This document shows positions 35,020-43,965 of a stretch of 64,000 nucleotides of DNA, in pieces. The stretch is from JBBQER01 sp052148155 (GTDB lineage: Bacteria; Actinomycetota; Acidimicrobiia; IMCC26256; PALSA-610). How positions within the stretch are numbered: the stretch's first letter is position 1; every line of letters starts with the position of its first letter. The position numbers and the translations under genes were made by a program. The notes beneath the pieces were generated by a model, which saw only the letters and a program-made list of their open reading frames with translations, did no database searches and had not been told where the DNA came from. The DNA lies in the NCBI GenBank assembly GCA_052148155.1, contig JBKQIY010000133.1, forward strand, positions 14,734 to 78,733, given 5' to 3'.

Positions 35020-35924
35020 CAGGCTGGGTGGGTTGCGAGCTGACCCGGTGCGCTGCGGATCCGTCGCGGGGAGGGGAGTTGAGCGGCGAGGTAGAACACC
35101 AGCACGAGGGTGACGACGAAGAAGCTGACCGGCCAGCCTTGATGGGTTGGTGGCCAGTCGTAGCTGTCGTAGGCGAGAAGGATCCCGATCCAGGTGGCCG
35201 CGACGCCGACGGTGGCGGCGAGGACCATCGCGAGGCCGGTCCGTTTGGTCAGGCGGAGCGCGGTGGCGGCCGGCCCGACGAGCAGCGCGGTCGACAAGAT
35301 CGCGCCGATCGTGACCGCCGACAGTGAGACCGCAATCGCGAGCGCGAAGAGGTAGCCGATGCCGACGACCCGCAGCGACACGCCGCGGGCGGCGGCGAGA
35401 TCGGGACTGAGGGAACTCAACAGCAGGGGCCGGTACAGCACGACGACGACGCCGACGGCGGCGAGCGCGAAGACCGTGATGATCGGGACCATCGAGGCGG
35501 AGAGCTCGAAGATCGACCCGAACAGCACGTTGATCGTGGCGCCAGTGGTGCTGGAAGTTGTGGTGTCGAGGTACAAGAACAATGCCGCGAGGCCGAGCGC
35601 CGCGCCGAGCACGATGCCGGTCGCGACGTCTCGTCCTCGGGGCCGGCGGATCCCGATGAGTTCCATCACTGCGGCGGCGACGAGGTTCATTGCGACGAAC
35701 CCGTACAGCGGGCTGATTCCGAACAGAAACGCGGCGGAGCCACCGGCCGTGCCGATATCGGCGAGAGCATGGCCGGCGAAAGACTGACCGCGCACGACGG
35801 TGAAGGTGCCGACCACGCCCGAGACGACTGCGACGACTCCGCCGACCATCAACGCGCGTTGCACCGGCGGATTCGAAAAGAATCCCGGTTCGAACACGGG
35901 GCCAAGCAACGCGAGTTCTGTCAC
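35019..35924 (-). CDS. znuB: Zinc/manganese ABC permease, first copy
   Basis: A 301-residue ABC-3 permease. Conserved pieces include GTFTVVRGQSFAGHALADIGTAG (the FxGHAL segment typical of ZnuB/MntB) and GAILSTALLVGPAATALRLT, the ATPase-contact loop. GTG at 35924 overlaps the ATPase stop by 4 bp. The second copy has AFAAHALPNG in the same position, so the two halves of the pore are not identical. Confidence 0.9.
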   Translation of the reverse strand: MTELALLGPVFEPGFFSNPPVQRALMVGGVVAVVSGVVGTFTVVRGQSFAGHALADIGTAGGSAAFLFGISPLYGFVAMNLVAAAVMELIGIRRPRGRDVATGIVLGAALGLAALFLYLDTTTSSTTGATINVLFGSIFELSASMVPIITVFALAAVGVVVVLYRPLLLSSLSPDLAAARGVSLRVVGIGYLFALAIAVSLSAVTIGAILSTALLVGPAATALRLTKRTGLAMVLAATVGVAATWIGILLAYDSYDWPPTHQGWPVSFFVVTLVLVFYLAAQLPSPRRIRSAPGQLATHPA

Positions 35925-36751
35925 GCCAACCCGACCGCTGCGTCGCCGCCTCCGTGGACGGCGACGTGTTCGCGGGCGGCGACGACGAGGACGCGGTCTC
36001 GGACGTGGATGACGTCGACGTGGTGTCCGTAGAGTCGACTTAACGTTTCGGTGCAGACCACTTGGTTGGTGGTGCCGCTCGCGGCCCGTCCGGCGGCCAC
36101 GTATACGACGCGGTCCATGACCGGCAGCAGCGGGTTGACGTCATGTGCGGAGATCAGCACCGCGACGTGCTGGTCGGTCGCGATCCGGGAGACGAGCGCG
36201 ACGACTTCTTGTTCGCTGCGGATATCCAGGTTCGCGAGCGGCTCGTCGAGGAGCAGAAGTCGGGGTCGGCTGATCAGCGCGTGGGCGATCAGGATGCGTT
36301 GTTGCTCGCCGCCCGAGAGGTTCCCGATGCGGGCGTCGCCGAAGCGGGTGGCGTCGACCGCGTCGAGCATCTCGTCGATCAACGCGTTGCGGGCGGTGGA
36401 CGGTCGAGGGATTCCGAAGCGGTGGCCGTCCAGTCCGAGACCGACGAGGTCGCGGGCCCGTAACGGCATGTCGGGATCGAGTGTGATCTTTTGGGGGACG
36501 TAGCCGATGAGCGGGTTCCGTCGAGACGCGGCCCGACCATCGATGAGGACACGCCCGGACGTGGCTGGCACCAATCCCAAGATGACCCGCAACAGGGTGG
36601 TTTTGCCGGCTCCGTTCGAACCGATCAGCCCAGTGAACTCGCCGGCTTCGATACCGAAGCTGACGTCGTGCAGGACCTCGCGGCCGGACAGCGACACGCT
36701 GATACCGTCGACGGCCAACAGGGCAGACCCAGCGATCGGGTCGGGTGCCAC
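35921..36751 (-). CDS. znuC: Zinc/manganese ABC transporter ATPase
   Basis: A 276-residue nucleotide-binding subunit: Walker A GSNGAGKTT at residues 44-52, signature NLSGGEQQRILIAHAL, Walker B LLLLDEPLANLD, and switch ISAHDVNPLL. The HDVNPLLP and VPQKITLDPDMPLRARDLV segments suit the Mn/Zn/Fe chelate subfamily. GTG at 36751 follows the binding-protein stop by 2 bp with GGAGAAG upstream. The longer frame to 37621 is antisense to nothing useful and is rejected. Confidence 0.92.
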   Translation of the reverse strand: MAPDPIAGSALLAVDGISVSLSGREVLHDVSFGIEAGEFTGLIGSNGAGKTTLLRVILGLVPATSGRVLIDGRAASRRNPLIGYVPQKITLDPDMPLRARDLVGLGLDGHRFGIPRPSTARNALIDEMLDAVDATRFGDARIGNLSGGEQQRILIAHALISRPRLLLLDEPLANLDIRSEQEVVALVSRIATDQHVAVLISAHDVNPLLPVMDRVVYVAAGRAASGTTNQVVCTETLSRLYGHHVDVIHVRDRVLVVAAREHVAVHGGGDAAVGLA

Positions 36752-36753
36752 GA

Positions 36754-37701
36754 TTACAACTTCTCCGTAGAGACGCCGTCGGCGACAGCGTTGTGGACGG
36801 CGTCGATTTCGGCGAGCATCCACGACTGATAGTCGTATCCGGGAGTCGGCATCGTCTCGTAGACCCCGACGATCGGGATGTGGGCCTTCGATGCGGCCGC
36901 GATGAACGTCTGGGTGAGCGCGTCGGTGACTTGCTGGTTGTAGACGAACGCCTTCACTTCGTGTTGTGTGAACAGGTGGGTTTGGAGGGCGACGTCCTGA
37001 GGGGCCGGGTCGACGCCGTTCATGATGTCGGCCTGGAACTGAAACGGGGTCAGATTGTTCGCGCCGGCCGCTTCGAGCATGTAGTCCGCGACGGGTTCGG
37101 TGGTCGCGACCGGGGTGTGCGGGTCGGTGGTTTTGAACTGCGCGATCGCGTGCAGCCACGGGTTCAGCGAGCTGATGAACTTCGCGGCGTTGGCGTTGAA
37201 GTATGCGCGATGAGCTGGCTGAACGCTCCCGAGATCCGAGGCCACGGTGTCGGCGACCTTCGGCATGGTCGTTGGGCTGTACCAAAGGTGCGGGTTCGGG
37301 GTGCTGTCCGGCAGTCCCAACAGGTGCTGCACGTCGATCACCTGACGTGTCGCGTTCGCGGACGCGGACTCGATCTTGGTCATGAAATCGTCGTAACCGA
37401 CGCCGTTTTGAATCACGAGCTGTGCGGCGCTGACCGACCGGGCCACCTCGGGACTCACCTCGTAGGTGTGCGGGTCGGTGTTGGGGTTGCTTTCTATCGA
37501 CGTGACGGTCACGTAGCGACCGCCGATCTGTGCCGCGACGTTGCCGTACTCGTTCTCCGCCGCGACCACCGCAATCGTCCCCGGCTTGGTGGGAGTGGCC
37601 CCCGGCGAAGCCGATCCGCACCCCGCCGCCCCCAACAAGGCGATCACGGCCAGCGCGCCAAACCCGGCTTTCGCACCGACGTCACGACTGCGAGCTCGCA
37701 T
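36754..37701 (-). CDS. znuA: Metal-binding lipoprotein of zinc/manganese ABC transporter
   Basis: A 315-residue cluster A-I solute-binding lipoprotein (lipobox LGAAGC, Cys28). Likely metal ligands are His78 (TDPHTYEVSP), His138 (NPHLWYSP), Glu202 (TTEPVADYML) and Glu282 (YETMPTP). The usual ZnuA His-rich loop is absent and the third ligand is Glu rather than His, a pattern also seen in manganese-type proteins, so zinc specificity rests on the neighbouring zur. First gene of a four-gene operon with 1-4 bp overlaps, divergent from the regulators. Confidence 0.88.
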   Translation of the reverse strand: MRARSRDVGAKAGFGALAVIALLGAAGCGSASPGATPTKPGTIAVVAAENEYGNVAAQIGGRYVTVTSIESNPNTDPHTYEVSPEVARSVSAAQLVIQNGVGYDDFMTKIESASANATRQVIDVQHLLGLPDSTPNPHLWYSPTTMPKVADTVASDLGSVQPAHRAYFNANAAKFISSLNPWLHAIAQFKTTDPHTPVATTEPVADYMLEAAGANNLTPFQFQADIMNGVDPAPQDVALQTHLFTQHEVKAFVYNQQVTDALTQTFIAAASKAHIPIVGVYETMPTPGYDYQSWMLAEIDAVHNAVADGVSTEKL

Positions 37702-37768
37702 GGCACCCCGGCCTCCAGTTATCGGGAGTGATTGCAGACAAGATAAACCGTAATCGGAACCAATCCAA

Positions 37769-37795
37769 ATAAGCCGTTCATGGCTAGCTGCTTAT
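37769..37795. promoter_or_regulatory. Candidate operator upstream of smtB
   Basis: ATAAGC (37769-37774) and GCTTAT (37790-37795) form an inverted repeat with a 15-nt spacer, in the AT-rich gap between the binding-protein and smtB genes. TATAGT at 37795-37800 could be a -10 box. The position allows control of both directions by SmtB or Zur. Confidence 0.4.
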
Positions 37796-37820
37796 ATAGT
37801 GGGCGACTAATGTCTTCGGT

Positions 37821-38138
37821 GTGGCCCGGACCGAACCGCTCGACGCACTCGATGCCGCGGTCGAGTTCCTCAAGGCGCTCGCATCCACGGTCCGCCTCGC
37901 GGTGATCGCAGAGTTGAGCGTCGGCCCCCGCTGCGTCCACGAACTCCAAGCCACGCTGCGCTCCGACGCACGAGAGATCAGTCAGCCGTTGCTGTCGCAA
38001 CACCTCAAAGTGCTTCGCGACGCCGGGCTCGTCACGACGACGCGCCGCGGCGCTGAGATCACCTACCAACTCGCCGACCACCAGGTCGGACGACTCGTCC
38101 ACGACGCGATACGACGTTCCAAGGTCGAACCACGATGA
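37821..38138 (+). CDS. smtB: ArsR/SmtB-family metal sensor
   Basis: A 105-residue winged-helix repressor: STVRLAVIAELSVGPRCVHEL, then SQPLLSQHLKVLRDAGLVTTT (recognition helix) and RRGAEITYQLADH. It is very close in layout to the SmtB that precedes zur in mycobacteria. In the C-terminal helix the metal-ligand pattern is LADHQVGRLVHDAI: Asp and one His are in place, while the second His position is Arg, so the alpha-5 site may be altered. GTG at 37821 has no ribosome site. Confidence 0.85.
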   Translation: MARTEPLDALDAAVEFLKALASTVRLAVIAELSVGPRCVHELQATLRSDAREISQPLLSQHLKVLRDAGLVTTTRRGAEITYQLADHQVGRLVHDAIRRSKVEPR

Positions 38139-38222
38139 CGTGACCGACACGACGTCTCGCATGAAGCCCTGAACTGTCCGACCCACGCGCGATCGCAACG
38201 ACCATTCCGACCCTGGACGGCA

Positions 38223-38663
38223 ATGTCCACCAACTCCGCTGAACAACCTGCCCGATCTCCCCAAGAGCGGTCGACGCGCCAAAAACGCGCGCTCGCCGAC
38301 GTGCTCGACGACGCGGACTCGTTCCGCTCCGCGCAGGAACTGTTCACCGAGCTGCGGTCCCGCGGCGAGAAGGTCGGACTCACCACGATCTACAACCAAC
38401 TTCGCGTCCTCGCCGAAACCGGCGCCGTCGACGCCTTACGAACTGACGACGGCGAAACCCTCTACCGACGGTGCAACACCGAAAACCACCACCACCACCT
38501 CGTATGCCGCGACTGCGGACGCACGGTCGAAATCGAAGGTCCCGAAGTCGAACGTTGGGCCGGCCAGGTCGCTGCCACCCACGGCTTCGTCAACCTCACC
38601 CACACCATCGAAATCTTCGGAACCTGCACCGACTGCACCCGGACCGAACCGCCGCTGCCATAA
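38223..38663 (+). CDS. zur: Zinc uptake regulator Zur (Fur family)
   Basis: A 146-residue Fur-family repressor that senses zinc. Winged helix: STRQKRALADVLDDADSFRS, VGLTTIYNQLRVLAETGAVD; dimer/metal domain: LYRRCNTENHHHHLVCRDCGRTVEIEGP, HTIEIFGTCTDC. The two CxxC pairs bind structural zinc and the His run belongs to the regulatory sites. Known mycobacterial Zur proteins share almost the same blocks (FRSAQEL, HHHHLVCR, HTIEIFGTC). It follows smtB by 84 bp, the same order as in mycobacteria. Confidence 0.92.
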   Translation: MSTNSAEQPARSPQERSTRQKRALADVLDDADSFRSAQELFTELRSRGEKVGLTTIYNQLRVLAETGAVDALRTDDGETLYRRCNTENHHHHLVCRDCGRTVEIEGPEVERWAGQVAATHGFVNLTHTIEIFGTCTDCTRTEPPLP

Positions 38664-38812
38664 CTGCGCGCCGCGCTTCGTGCGACGAACGTGCGAGAGC
38701 TGCGACGTTCGCCCCGAGATTCGACACGGCCCATCGCAGTGCGACATGCGTGACGTCGCGGTCGAACCGCGGCCCTGATATACGCCGCGACGGCTTCGTC
38801 GGGTCGGGATCG

Positions 38813-41020
38813 TCACACCGGCGGCGGGTGATGATCGGTCGGTGTGGTTTCGACGCTGAGGGTGGGGACGATGCGGTCGAGCCAGTGGGGAAACCACCAG
38901 TTGGCTTTGCCGAGGAGTTCCATGGTGGCGGGGACCAGGACGCAGCGCACGATGGTTGCGTCGACGAGCACCGCGACGGCAAGTCCAAGTCCGAAGACTT
39001 TGAGGACGCGTAGGTCGCCGAGGACGAACGATCCGAACACACACACCATGATCGCGGCCGCGGCGGTAATGACCCGGCCGGTGGTCGCGAGTCCATCAGC
39101 GACCGCAGTCGCGTTGTCGCCAGTGCGGCGCCACTCGTCGCGGATGCGTGAGAGGAGGAACACTTCGTAGTCCATGGACAGCCCGAAAAGGATGGTGAAC
39201 AACATGAGGGGTATCCAAGGGTCGATCGGTCCGGTCTTGCCGATCCCGACCAGGGAGCCGAGCCATCCCCATTGGAAGACAGCGACGATGACGCCGTACG
39301 CGGCGCCGACCGATAACAGGTTCATGACCGCGGCTTTGAGGGGCACGGCGACGGATCGGAACACCGCCATGAGCAACAAGAACGAGAGGAGCACGACACC
39401 GGCGATGACCCACGGCAGTCGCCGCGCGAACTGGGCGGACGTGTCGATCGCAGCAGCGGTGACGCCACCGACGTACGCACGGACCTGTGTCCCGTGCGTG
39501 ACCTCGGGAACGACATGCTCTCGGATGTCGGTGACGAGATGTTGAGTGCGGGTGTCTTGGGGCGACGTGGCCGGGATCACGATGGTGACCGCTGCATCGC
39601 CGGCGGCGTTGAATGATGCCGGGACCACGGCCGCGACGTCCGATGTCGCAGCGAGTCGTCGCGTGAGTTGGTCGAGCACGACGCGGTCGCCGCCGGACGG
39701 AAGTTCCGTCGCGATCACGAGCGGTCCGTTCACGCCAGGCCCGAAGCCGTCGGCCAGCAGGTCGTACGCGCGTCGTGTTGTGACGTTGGTCGGGTTGTTG
39801 CCGTCATCGGTGAAGCCGAGGTGCATCGAGAACAGCGGGATCGCGAGCAGGACGAGCACCGCGGCTGACGCGCCGGCGGCGAGCCACGCTCGGCGTTGGA
39901 TGACGCGGCTCCACCGGTACCACAGGGACCGGGTGTCCGACGTCGAGCCTCGCTGCAACAAGCCAGGCAGGTGGAAACGATCGATCGCGCGGCCGGTGTA
40001 GCCGAGCACTGCGGGAAGCAGCGTGAGCGACGCCGCCATCACCAAGACCACCGCCGCGATCGCACCGAACGACAATCCGTACACGAAAGATGCTCCCAGC
40101 AGCAGCATCCCGAGCAGGGAAATGACAACCGTGCAACCCGCGAACAGCACGGCGCGGCCTGACGTTGTCAACGCGTTCGCGACCGCGTCGCGGGGTTCGT
40201 CACCGTCATGAAGGCGCTGCCGGTACGTCGTCACGATGAACAGGGCGTAGTCGATCCCGACGCCGATGCCGATCATTGCCGCGAGTTCGGTCCCGAACGT
40301 CGGGACGACGACTGTCCGGCTGAACAGATCGATGACGCCGATCCCGACGCCGATCCCGAACAGGGCGGTCATGATCGGCAGCCCCATCGCGATCACCGAA
40401 CCGAATGCGAGCAACAGAATCACGATCGCGGCAAGGATCCCGACCCCTTCGCTCGAGCCCGGGCTCGCGGGTGCTGCCTTGTCGATCGGCGCGCCGCCCA
40501 GCTCGACTTGGAAACCCGGACGAGCTGCCGCGCGCGCCGTGTCGATGACTTTTTGGATTCCGCTGGTGGTGAGGTCATCGGTCTGCTTCGAGAACTGCAC
40601 CTGCGTGTACGCAATGTGTCCGTCCGGCGAGACCTGACCGAACACACCGGCGTCGAACGGACCGCGCACATCCGTGACGTCGACGAGCGGCCGCACGTTC
40701 GCGTCAACCCGTTCGATCGCGGCGCGAGCTGTCGTGACCAAAGCCGTCGTATGGAACACGATGTCGGCGCTGTCGCCCGCACGGGTCGGGAACCGCTGAC
40801 TCAAGATGTTCTGAGCAGTCTGCGACTCTGAGCTACCACCGCCAAGCTTGTTCTCGAATCGTCCGCGCACCGCGAACGCTCCGACCGCGATGACCCCGAC
40901 GAGAGCCACAACCCACAGCGTCACGACCTGACGTCGATGGTCGACACACCACAAGGCAACCCGAGCCAGACGCGACTTTTCGATCGTCACGACGTTCCGC
41001 TCACGGAAGTCCACTGTCAC
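38813..41020 (-). CDS. MmpL-family RND transporter
   Basis: A 735-residue membrane transporter with two MMPL domains (about twelve helices). Key segments: first domain GFQVELGGAPIDKAA then GIGVGIDYALFIVTTYRQRL; second domain FGLSMDYEVFLLSRIRDEW. The paired Asp-Tyr motifs (GVGIDYALF, GLSMDYEVF) are the proton-relay residues of MmpL proteins. Members export lipids or siderophores across the inner membrane. GTG at 41020 with AAAGGA nine bases upstream; the frame to 41134 has no start signal. It stands alone, so the cargo is unknown. Confidence 0.9.
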   Translation of the reverse strand: MTVDFRERNVVTIEKSRLARVALWCVDHRRQVVTLWVVALVGVIAVGAFAVRGRFENKLGGGSSESQTAQNILSQRFPTRAGDSADIVFHTTALVTTARAAIERVDANVRPLVDVTDVRGPFDAGVFGQVSPDGHIAYTQVQFSKQTDDLTTSGIQKVIDTARAAARPGFQVELGGAPIDKAAPASPGSSEGVGILAAIVILLLAFGSVIAMGLPIMTALFGIGVGIGVIDLFSRTVVVPTFGTELAAMIGIGVGIDYALFIVTTYRQRLHDGDEPRDAVANALTTSGRAVLFAGCTVVISLLGMLLLGASFVYGLSFGAIAAVVLVMAASLTLLPAVLGYTGRAIDRFHLPGLLQRGSTSDTRSLWYRWSRVIQRRAWLAAGASAAVLVLLAIPLFSMHLGFTDDGNNPTNVTTRRAYDLLADGFGPGVNGPLVIATELPSGGDRVVLDQLTRRLAATSDVAAVVPASFNAAGDAAVTIVIPATSPQDTRTQHLVTDIREHVVPEVTHGTQVRAYVGGVTAAAIDTSAQFARRLPWVIAGVVLLSFLLLMAVFRSVAVPLKAAVMNLLSVGAAYGVIVAVFQWGWLGSLVGIGKTGPIDPWIPLMLFTILFGLSMDYEVFLLSRIRDEWRRTGDNATAVADGLATTGRVITAAAAIMVCVFGSFVLGDLRVLKVFGLGLAVAVLVDATIVRCVLVPATMELLGKANWWFPHWLDRIVPTLSVETTPTDHHPPPV

Positions 41021-41680
41021 GTCGAGACGTCCTTTCAATCCCGATAGCCAAACAGCGCACAAGCCTACGCGGCGCCGAAACTCGATCCGGCTGCGAGCCC
41101 GGACCTCCCGAGCATCCGACCAACGGCCCAGCATGAGCCTCCGAAGCTCAGTTCTTGAGTCACGTCACGGATTGCGCGAGGTGCGGACGTGACGTGACAG
41201 TTCGAATTCGTTGCCGCGATCGGCGGGAACCGGCGACCCCGAATCGAACGAGGTTCCCGTCCAGGTCGGTATGTCACGAGGTCTTCTCCGTCGTGGGCTC
41301 CGGACACGATTAGCCGACTGCGAGCACGACAAACAGTGGCCGATGTACGTCTGTGCGCGAGCTGCACCGGCTCATGCTCCTTCGGCGGTGACGATGCGTG
41401 CACGCCATCGGCTCAGCGTGATCGCTTGGAAGTTTTCGGCGGCCCGCTGATCGTGCGATCACCGACAACCTTGGCGAACCGACCCTGGAGCATTGCCGGC
41501 CCGTTTCATCCGCTCGGTTGACCTGCGCGAACACTGACCGTACGGTACCGACCGTTGTTCGAACATCTCGCCGGGTGGTGTCGCGCCAGTCGGCTAGGTC
41601 TCAAGGTATACAGAAGTGGTGCGCCCCGCGGCCGTCGCGCGCGTATGACCCGGTCGAAGCGAATGTCGGAGGTGAAGTGC
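41021..41680. other. Intergenic region with an inverted repeat, no gene
   Basis: About 660 bp between divergent MmpL and hydrolase genes. The frames inside have shadow-like composition. The inverted repeat is described separately. Confidence 0.4.
41159..41198. promoter_or_regulatory. GTCACGTCAC inverted repeat upstream of mmpL
   Basis: GTCACGTCAC (41159-41168) and GTGACGTGAC (41189-41198) are perfect 10-bp complements separated by 20 nt, about 140 bp upstream of the MmpL start. They could be regulator half-sites or form a hairpin. Confidence 0.45.
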
Positions 41681-43168
41681 ATGTCAGGGACGGGAGTGCT
41701 CCGACGTTGGGGCACGACGGTGGTGGCCGTCTCATGTGTGGTGCTCGTCGGCGCTTGCAGTTCGTCGAGCAAGCCCGCGGCCACGAACACTGCCACGACG
41801 AACTCAAGCACGAGTACGTCGCCGCACACGACCACGGTGGTGACGCCCGCGTCACCGTTAGCCGTCACCTGGATGCCGGGCTTCGCTGCTCCCGGGACGC
41901 CAGCAACCTACGACAAGGTCGGTGTGATCAAGGTCGGTCCGGCCAGCGCCAAGAACGTCTTGGTGCTCGAGCCGGGAACCTCGGCCGGAAGCGCCTACTT
42001 CGTGCCGCTCGCTAAGTGGATCGTCTCGACCGTCACCGGCTGGCAGGTCTGGTCCGTCGAGCGCCGCGAGAACCTCCTCGAAGACCAGTCCGAACTCAAC
42101 TTGTTCAAGCAGCACAAGGCATCGGCGACGCAGCTCTTCGACTACTACCTCGGCTATCTCAAGGACCCGGCTATCAAGCATCACTTCCAGCTCATCCCGA
42201 ACTCGACGGTCGCGTTCGCGAAGCAGTGGGGAATGAACGTCGCAGTGCAGGACCTGCACAACGTGATCGAAGCCGCGAAGGCGCTCGGCGGGAAAGTCGT
42301 GCTCGGTGGCCACTCCCTCGGAGGGTCGGTTGTCACCGCGTACGCGACGTGGGACTTCAACGGCCACGCCGGCGCCGACGATCTCGCCGGTTTGGTCTAC
42401 ATCGACGGCGGCAGCGGCCCGAGCGCGATCAGCGCTGAGGCGGCGACGAGCGAACTGCAGTCCCTCGACGCTGCGAAGATGTCACCCTGGCTGTCGTTCG
42501 GTGGGATCGGCGCACCCTACGCCGGCGTTTTCAACGCCACCGGATCCGCGGCCGCGCTCCTCGACCCCAACGCACCGTCACTCGGTCAAACCTCAGGGCT
42601 GTTGCCCACAGACATCGTTCCCCCAGTTCGGGTCACCAATGTCGGCCAGTACGGCTACGCACTCAACGTCGCGACCTCTCCGGTCGGCTTGCTCGCCGCC
42701 CAAGCCCACCTCGGCGTCGGCGTCGCAGCCGCCGGTCCCATCCATGGGTGGAACGGCGCCGGCGCGCTGACGCCCATCACCAGGTACGAAACCATGTTCT
42801 CCGGGGTAGGCATGAACAATGTCGACGGCACCGAGTGGTACTTCCCTCAGCGTCTGACCGACGACACCGCCGCGGTTGATAACGGCAACGCCAACCCGGC
42901 ACAAGGCGTCCTCGACGTCAACGCGACCATGGGACACGACCTCCCCAAGGACCTCCTCATCTATGCGTTCGGTGCGCGTCTCGGCGGCCCCGCGGTACTC
43001 CAGGGTGCGCGACTCCTCGCCGCCCAATCACAGATACCTGCGAGCAACCTCACCCTCTTGAACCGTCAGAGCACCTACGCGCACAACGACCCGGCCGGGG
43101 CCTACCCCAACAACGCGTTCTTCGCTGACCTCATCCCATTCCTCAACAAGGTCAGCGCGAACGGCTGA
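41681..43168 (+). CDS. Alpha/beta-hydrolase lipoprotein
   Basis: A 495-residue lipoprotein with lipobox VGAC (Cys26) and a Ser/Thr-rich spacer. The hydrolase domain has an oxyanion-hole-type segment VLVLEPGTSAGSAYF, cap helices, and the nucleophile elbow GGHSLGGS. Later elements include DLAGLVYIDGG and, at the C-terminus, STYAHNDPAGAYPNN, where the catalytic His may lie (YAHND). This pattern suits an extracellular esterase or lipase. GGAGGTGA precedes ATG 41681. The MmpL gene is divergent; an envelope-lipid connection is possible. Confidence 0.83.
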   Translation: MSGTGVLRRWGTTVVAVSCVVLVGACSSSSKPAATNTATTNSSTSTSPHTTTVVTPASPLAVTWMPGFAAPGTPATYDKVGVIKVGPASAKNVLVLEPGTSAGSAYFVPLAKWIVSTVTGWQVWSVERRENLLEDQSELNLFKQHKASATQLFDYYLGYLKDPAIKHHFQLIPNSTVAFAKQWGMNVAVQDLHNVIEAAKALGGKVVLGGHSLGGSVVTAYATWDFNGHAGADDLAGLVYIDGGSGPSAISAEAATSELQSLDAAKMSPWLSFGGIGAPYAGVFNATGSAAALLDPNAPSLGQTSGLLPTDIVPPVRVTNVGQYGYALNVATSPVGLLAAQAHLGVGVAAAGPIHGWNGAGALTPITRYETMFSGVGMNNVDGTEWYFPQRLTDDTAAVDNGNANPAQGVLDVNATMGHDLPKDLLIYAFGARLGGPAVLQGARLLAAQSQIPASNLTLLNRQSTYAHNDPAGAYPNNAFFADLIPFLNKVSANG

Positions 43169-43179
43169 GCGTGTCGCGA

Positions 43180-43196
43180 CGCGGCTTCGAGCCGCG
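43180..43196 (+). terminator. Hairpin after the hydrolase gene
   Basis: CGCGGCT/AGCCGCG stem of 7 bp with a TCG loop begins 11 bp after the stop at 43168. No T-run follows, so termination would be inefficient or Rho-assisted. Confidence 0.45.
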
Positions 43197-43749
43197 AAGG
43201 TCCCGTACCGTTTCGCGCGTCACCTGCCCCGGCCCCAGAGGGTCAGTCGGAACGCGCCGGATCGTTTCGTGAGCGCGGTGGCCCGACCGGCCCGTCGTCG
43301 CGACGTTCAATATGCGCGCGACCCCGTCATGGCTTGCGGGGTGCGACGGAACACCGACGCCGTCGCCCGGCTCGGGCCGCACATGATGACCGATTCGGCT
43401 ACGACGCGCGCGCGCGTGTCCCGCCTGGACGTTTCGATAGACGGTTCGTGAACAACGCTTGAACCCTCGACGAGGGTCGCGTGATGCGCCGGTCAACCGC
43501 GAATCAAACTGAAATCGGACGTCACACTATGAGCGTGGTCGCGGCGAACGTCCAACCAATCCGGCGTCATCTCGATGACGAGTCGACACGCGCAACGTTG
43601 TCGCGCTGACGAAAGCATGGTCAGATCTGACGGCGTCGCAGGTCCGATTCGCGTTGAGACGACAGACCCGAACCGCGGGCCGCCGCAAGTGTCAAATGCT
43701 CAAGATCGACAGGCTTCGCGATGAGGATCCCAGCGGCCGAGGGCACAAC
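43197..43749. other. Region without a supported gene
   Basis: About 550 bp with only short Arg-rich frames on both strands. It may be decayed sequence; nothing recognisable. Confidence 0.35.
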
Positions 43750-43965
43750 ATGACTGAGTACACCGTCGAGCCCGACGACCGGTGCTCCGCGTGCGGTTCA
43801 CCCGCCGTCATCATCTACAGGCAGCGACGCGACGCGAAAGGCGACGTGTCGCTGAGGATTCCGCACGATGTGACCTGCTCAAAACCGGGGTGCATGCATT
43901 GTCCGCCCCTGTTGAGAAGTCAGACGCAACGGTCCTCGGTCCCTCACGATGACCGCCGGACCTGA
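43750..43965 (+). CDS. Small zinc-ribbon-like protein
   Basis: A 71-residue protein with four cysteines arranged as two pairs, CSACG at residues 12-16 and CSKPGCMHC near 43-51, separated by a basic strand-rich loop (VIIYRQRRDAKGDVSLRI). This is a plausible zinc ribbon. ATG at 43750 has GAGGG upstream. It has no recognised family and lies in a gene-poor stretch. Confidence 0.5.
   Translation: MTEYTVEPDDRCSACGSPAVIIYRQRRDAKGDVSLRIPHDVTCSKPGCMHCPPLLRSQTQRSSVPHDDRRT

Noticed and set aside
36745..37731. Plus-strand open frame of 328 codons
   Set aside because: Antisense to the metal-binding lipoprotein, which has lipobox and ligand motifs.
41190..41260. Possible tRNA because of a GTTCGAATTC T-loop-like string
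   Set aside because: No acceptor stem or anticodon arm could be paired around it.
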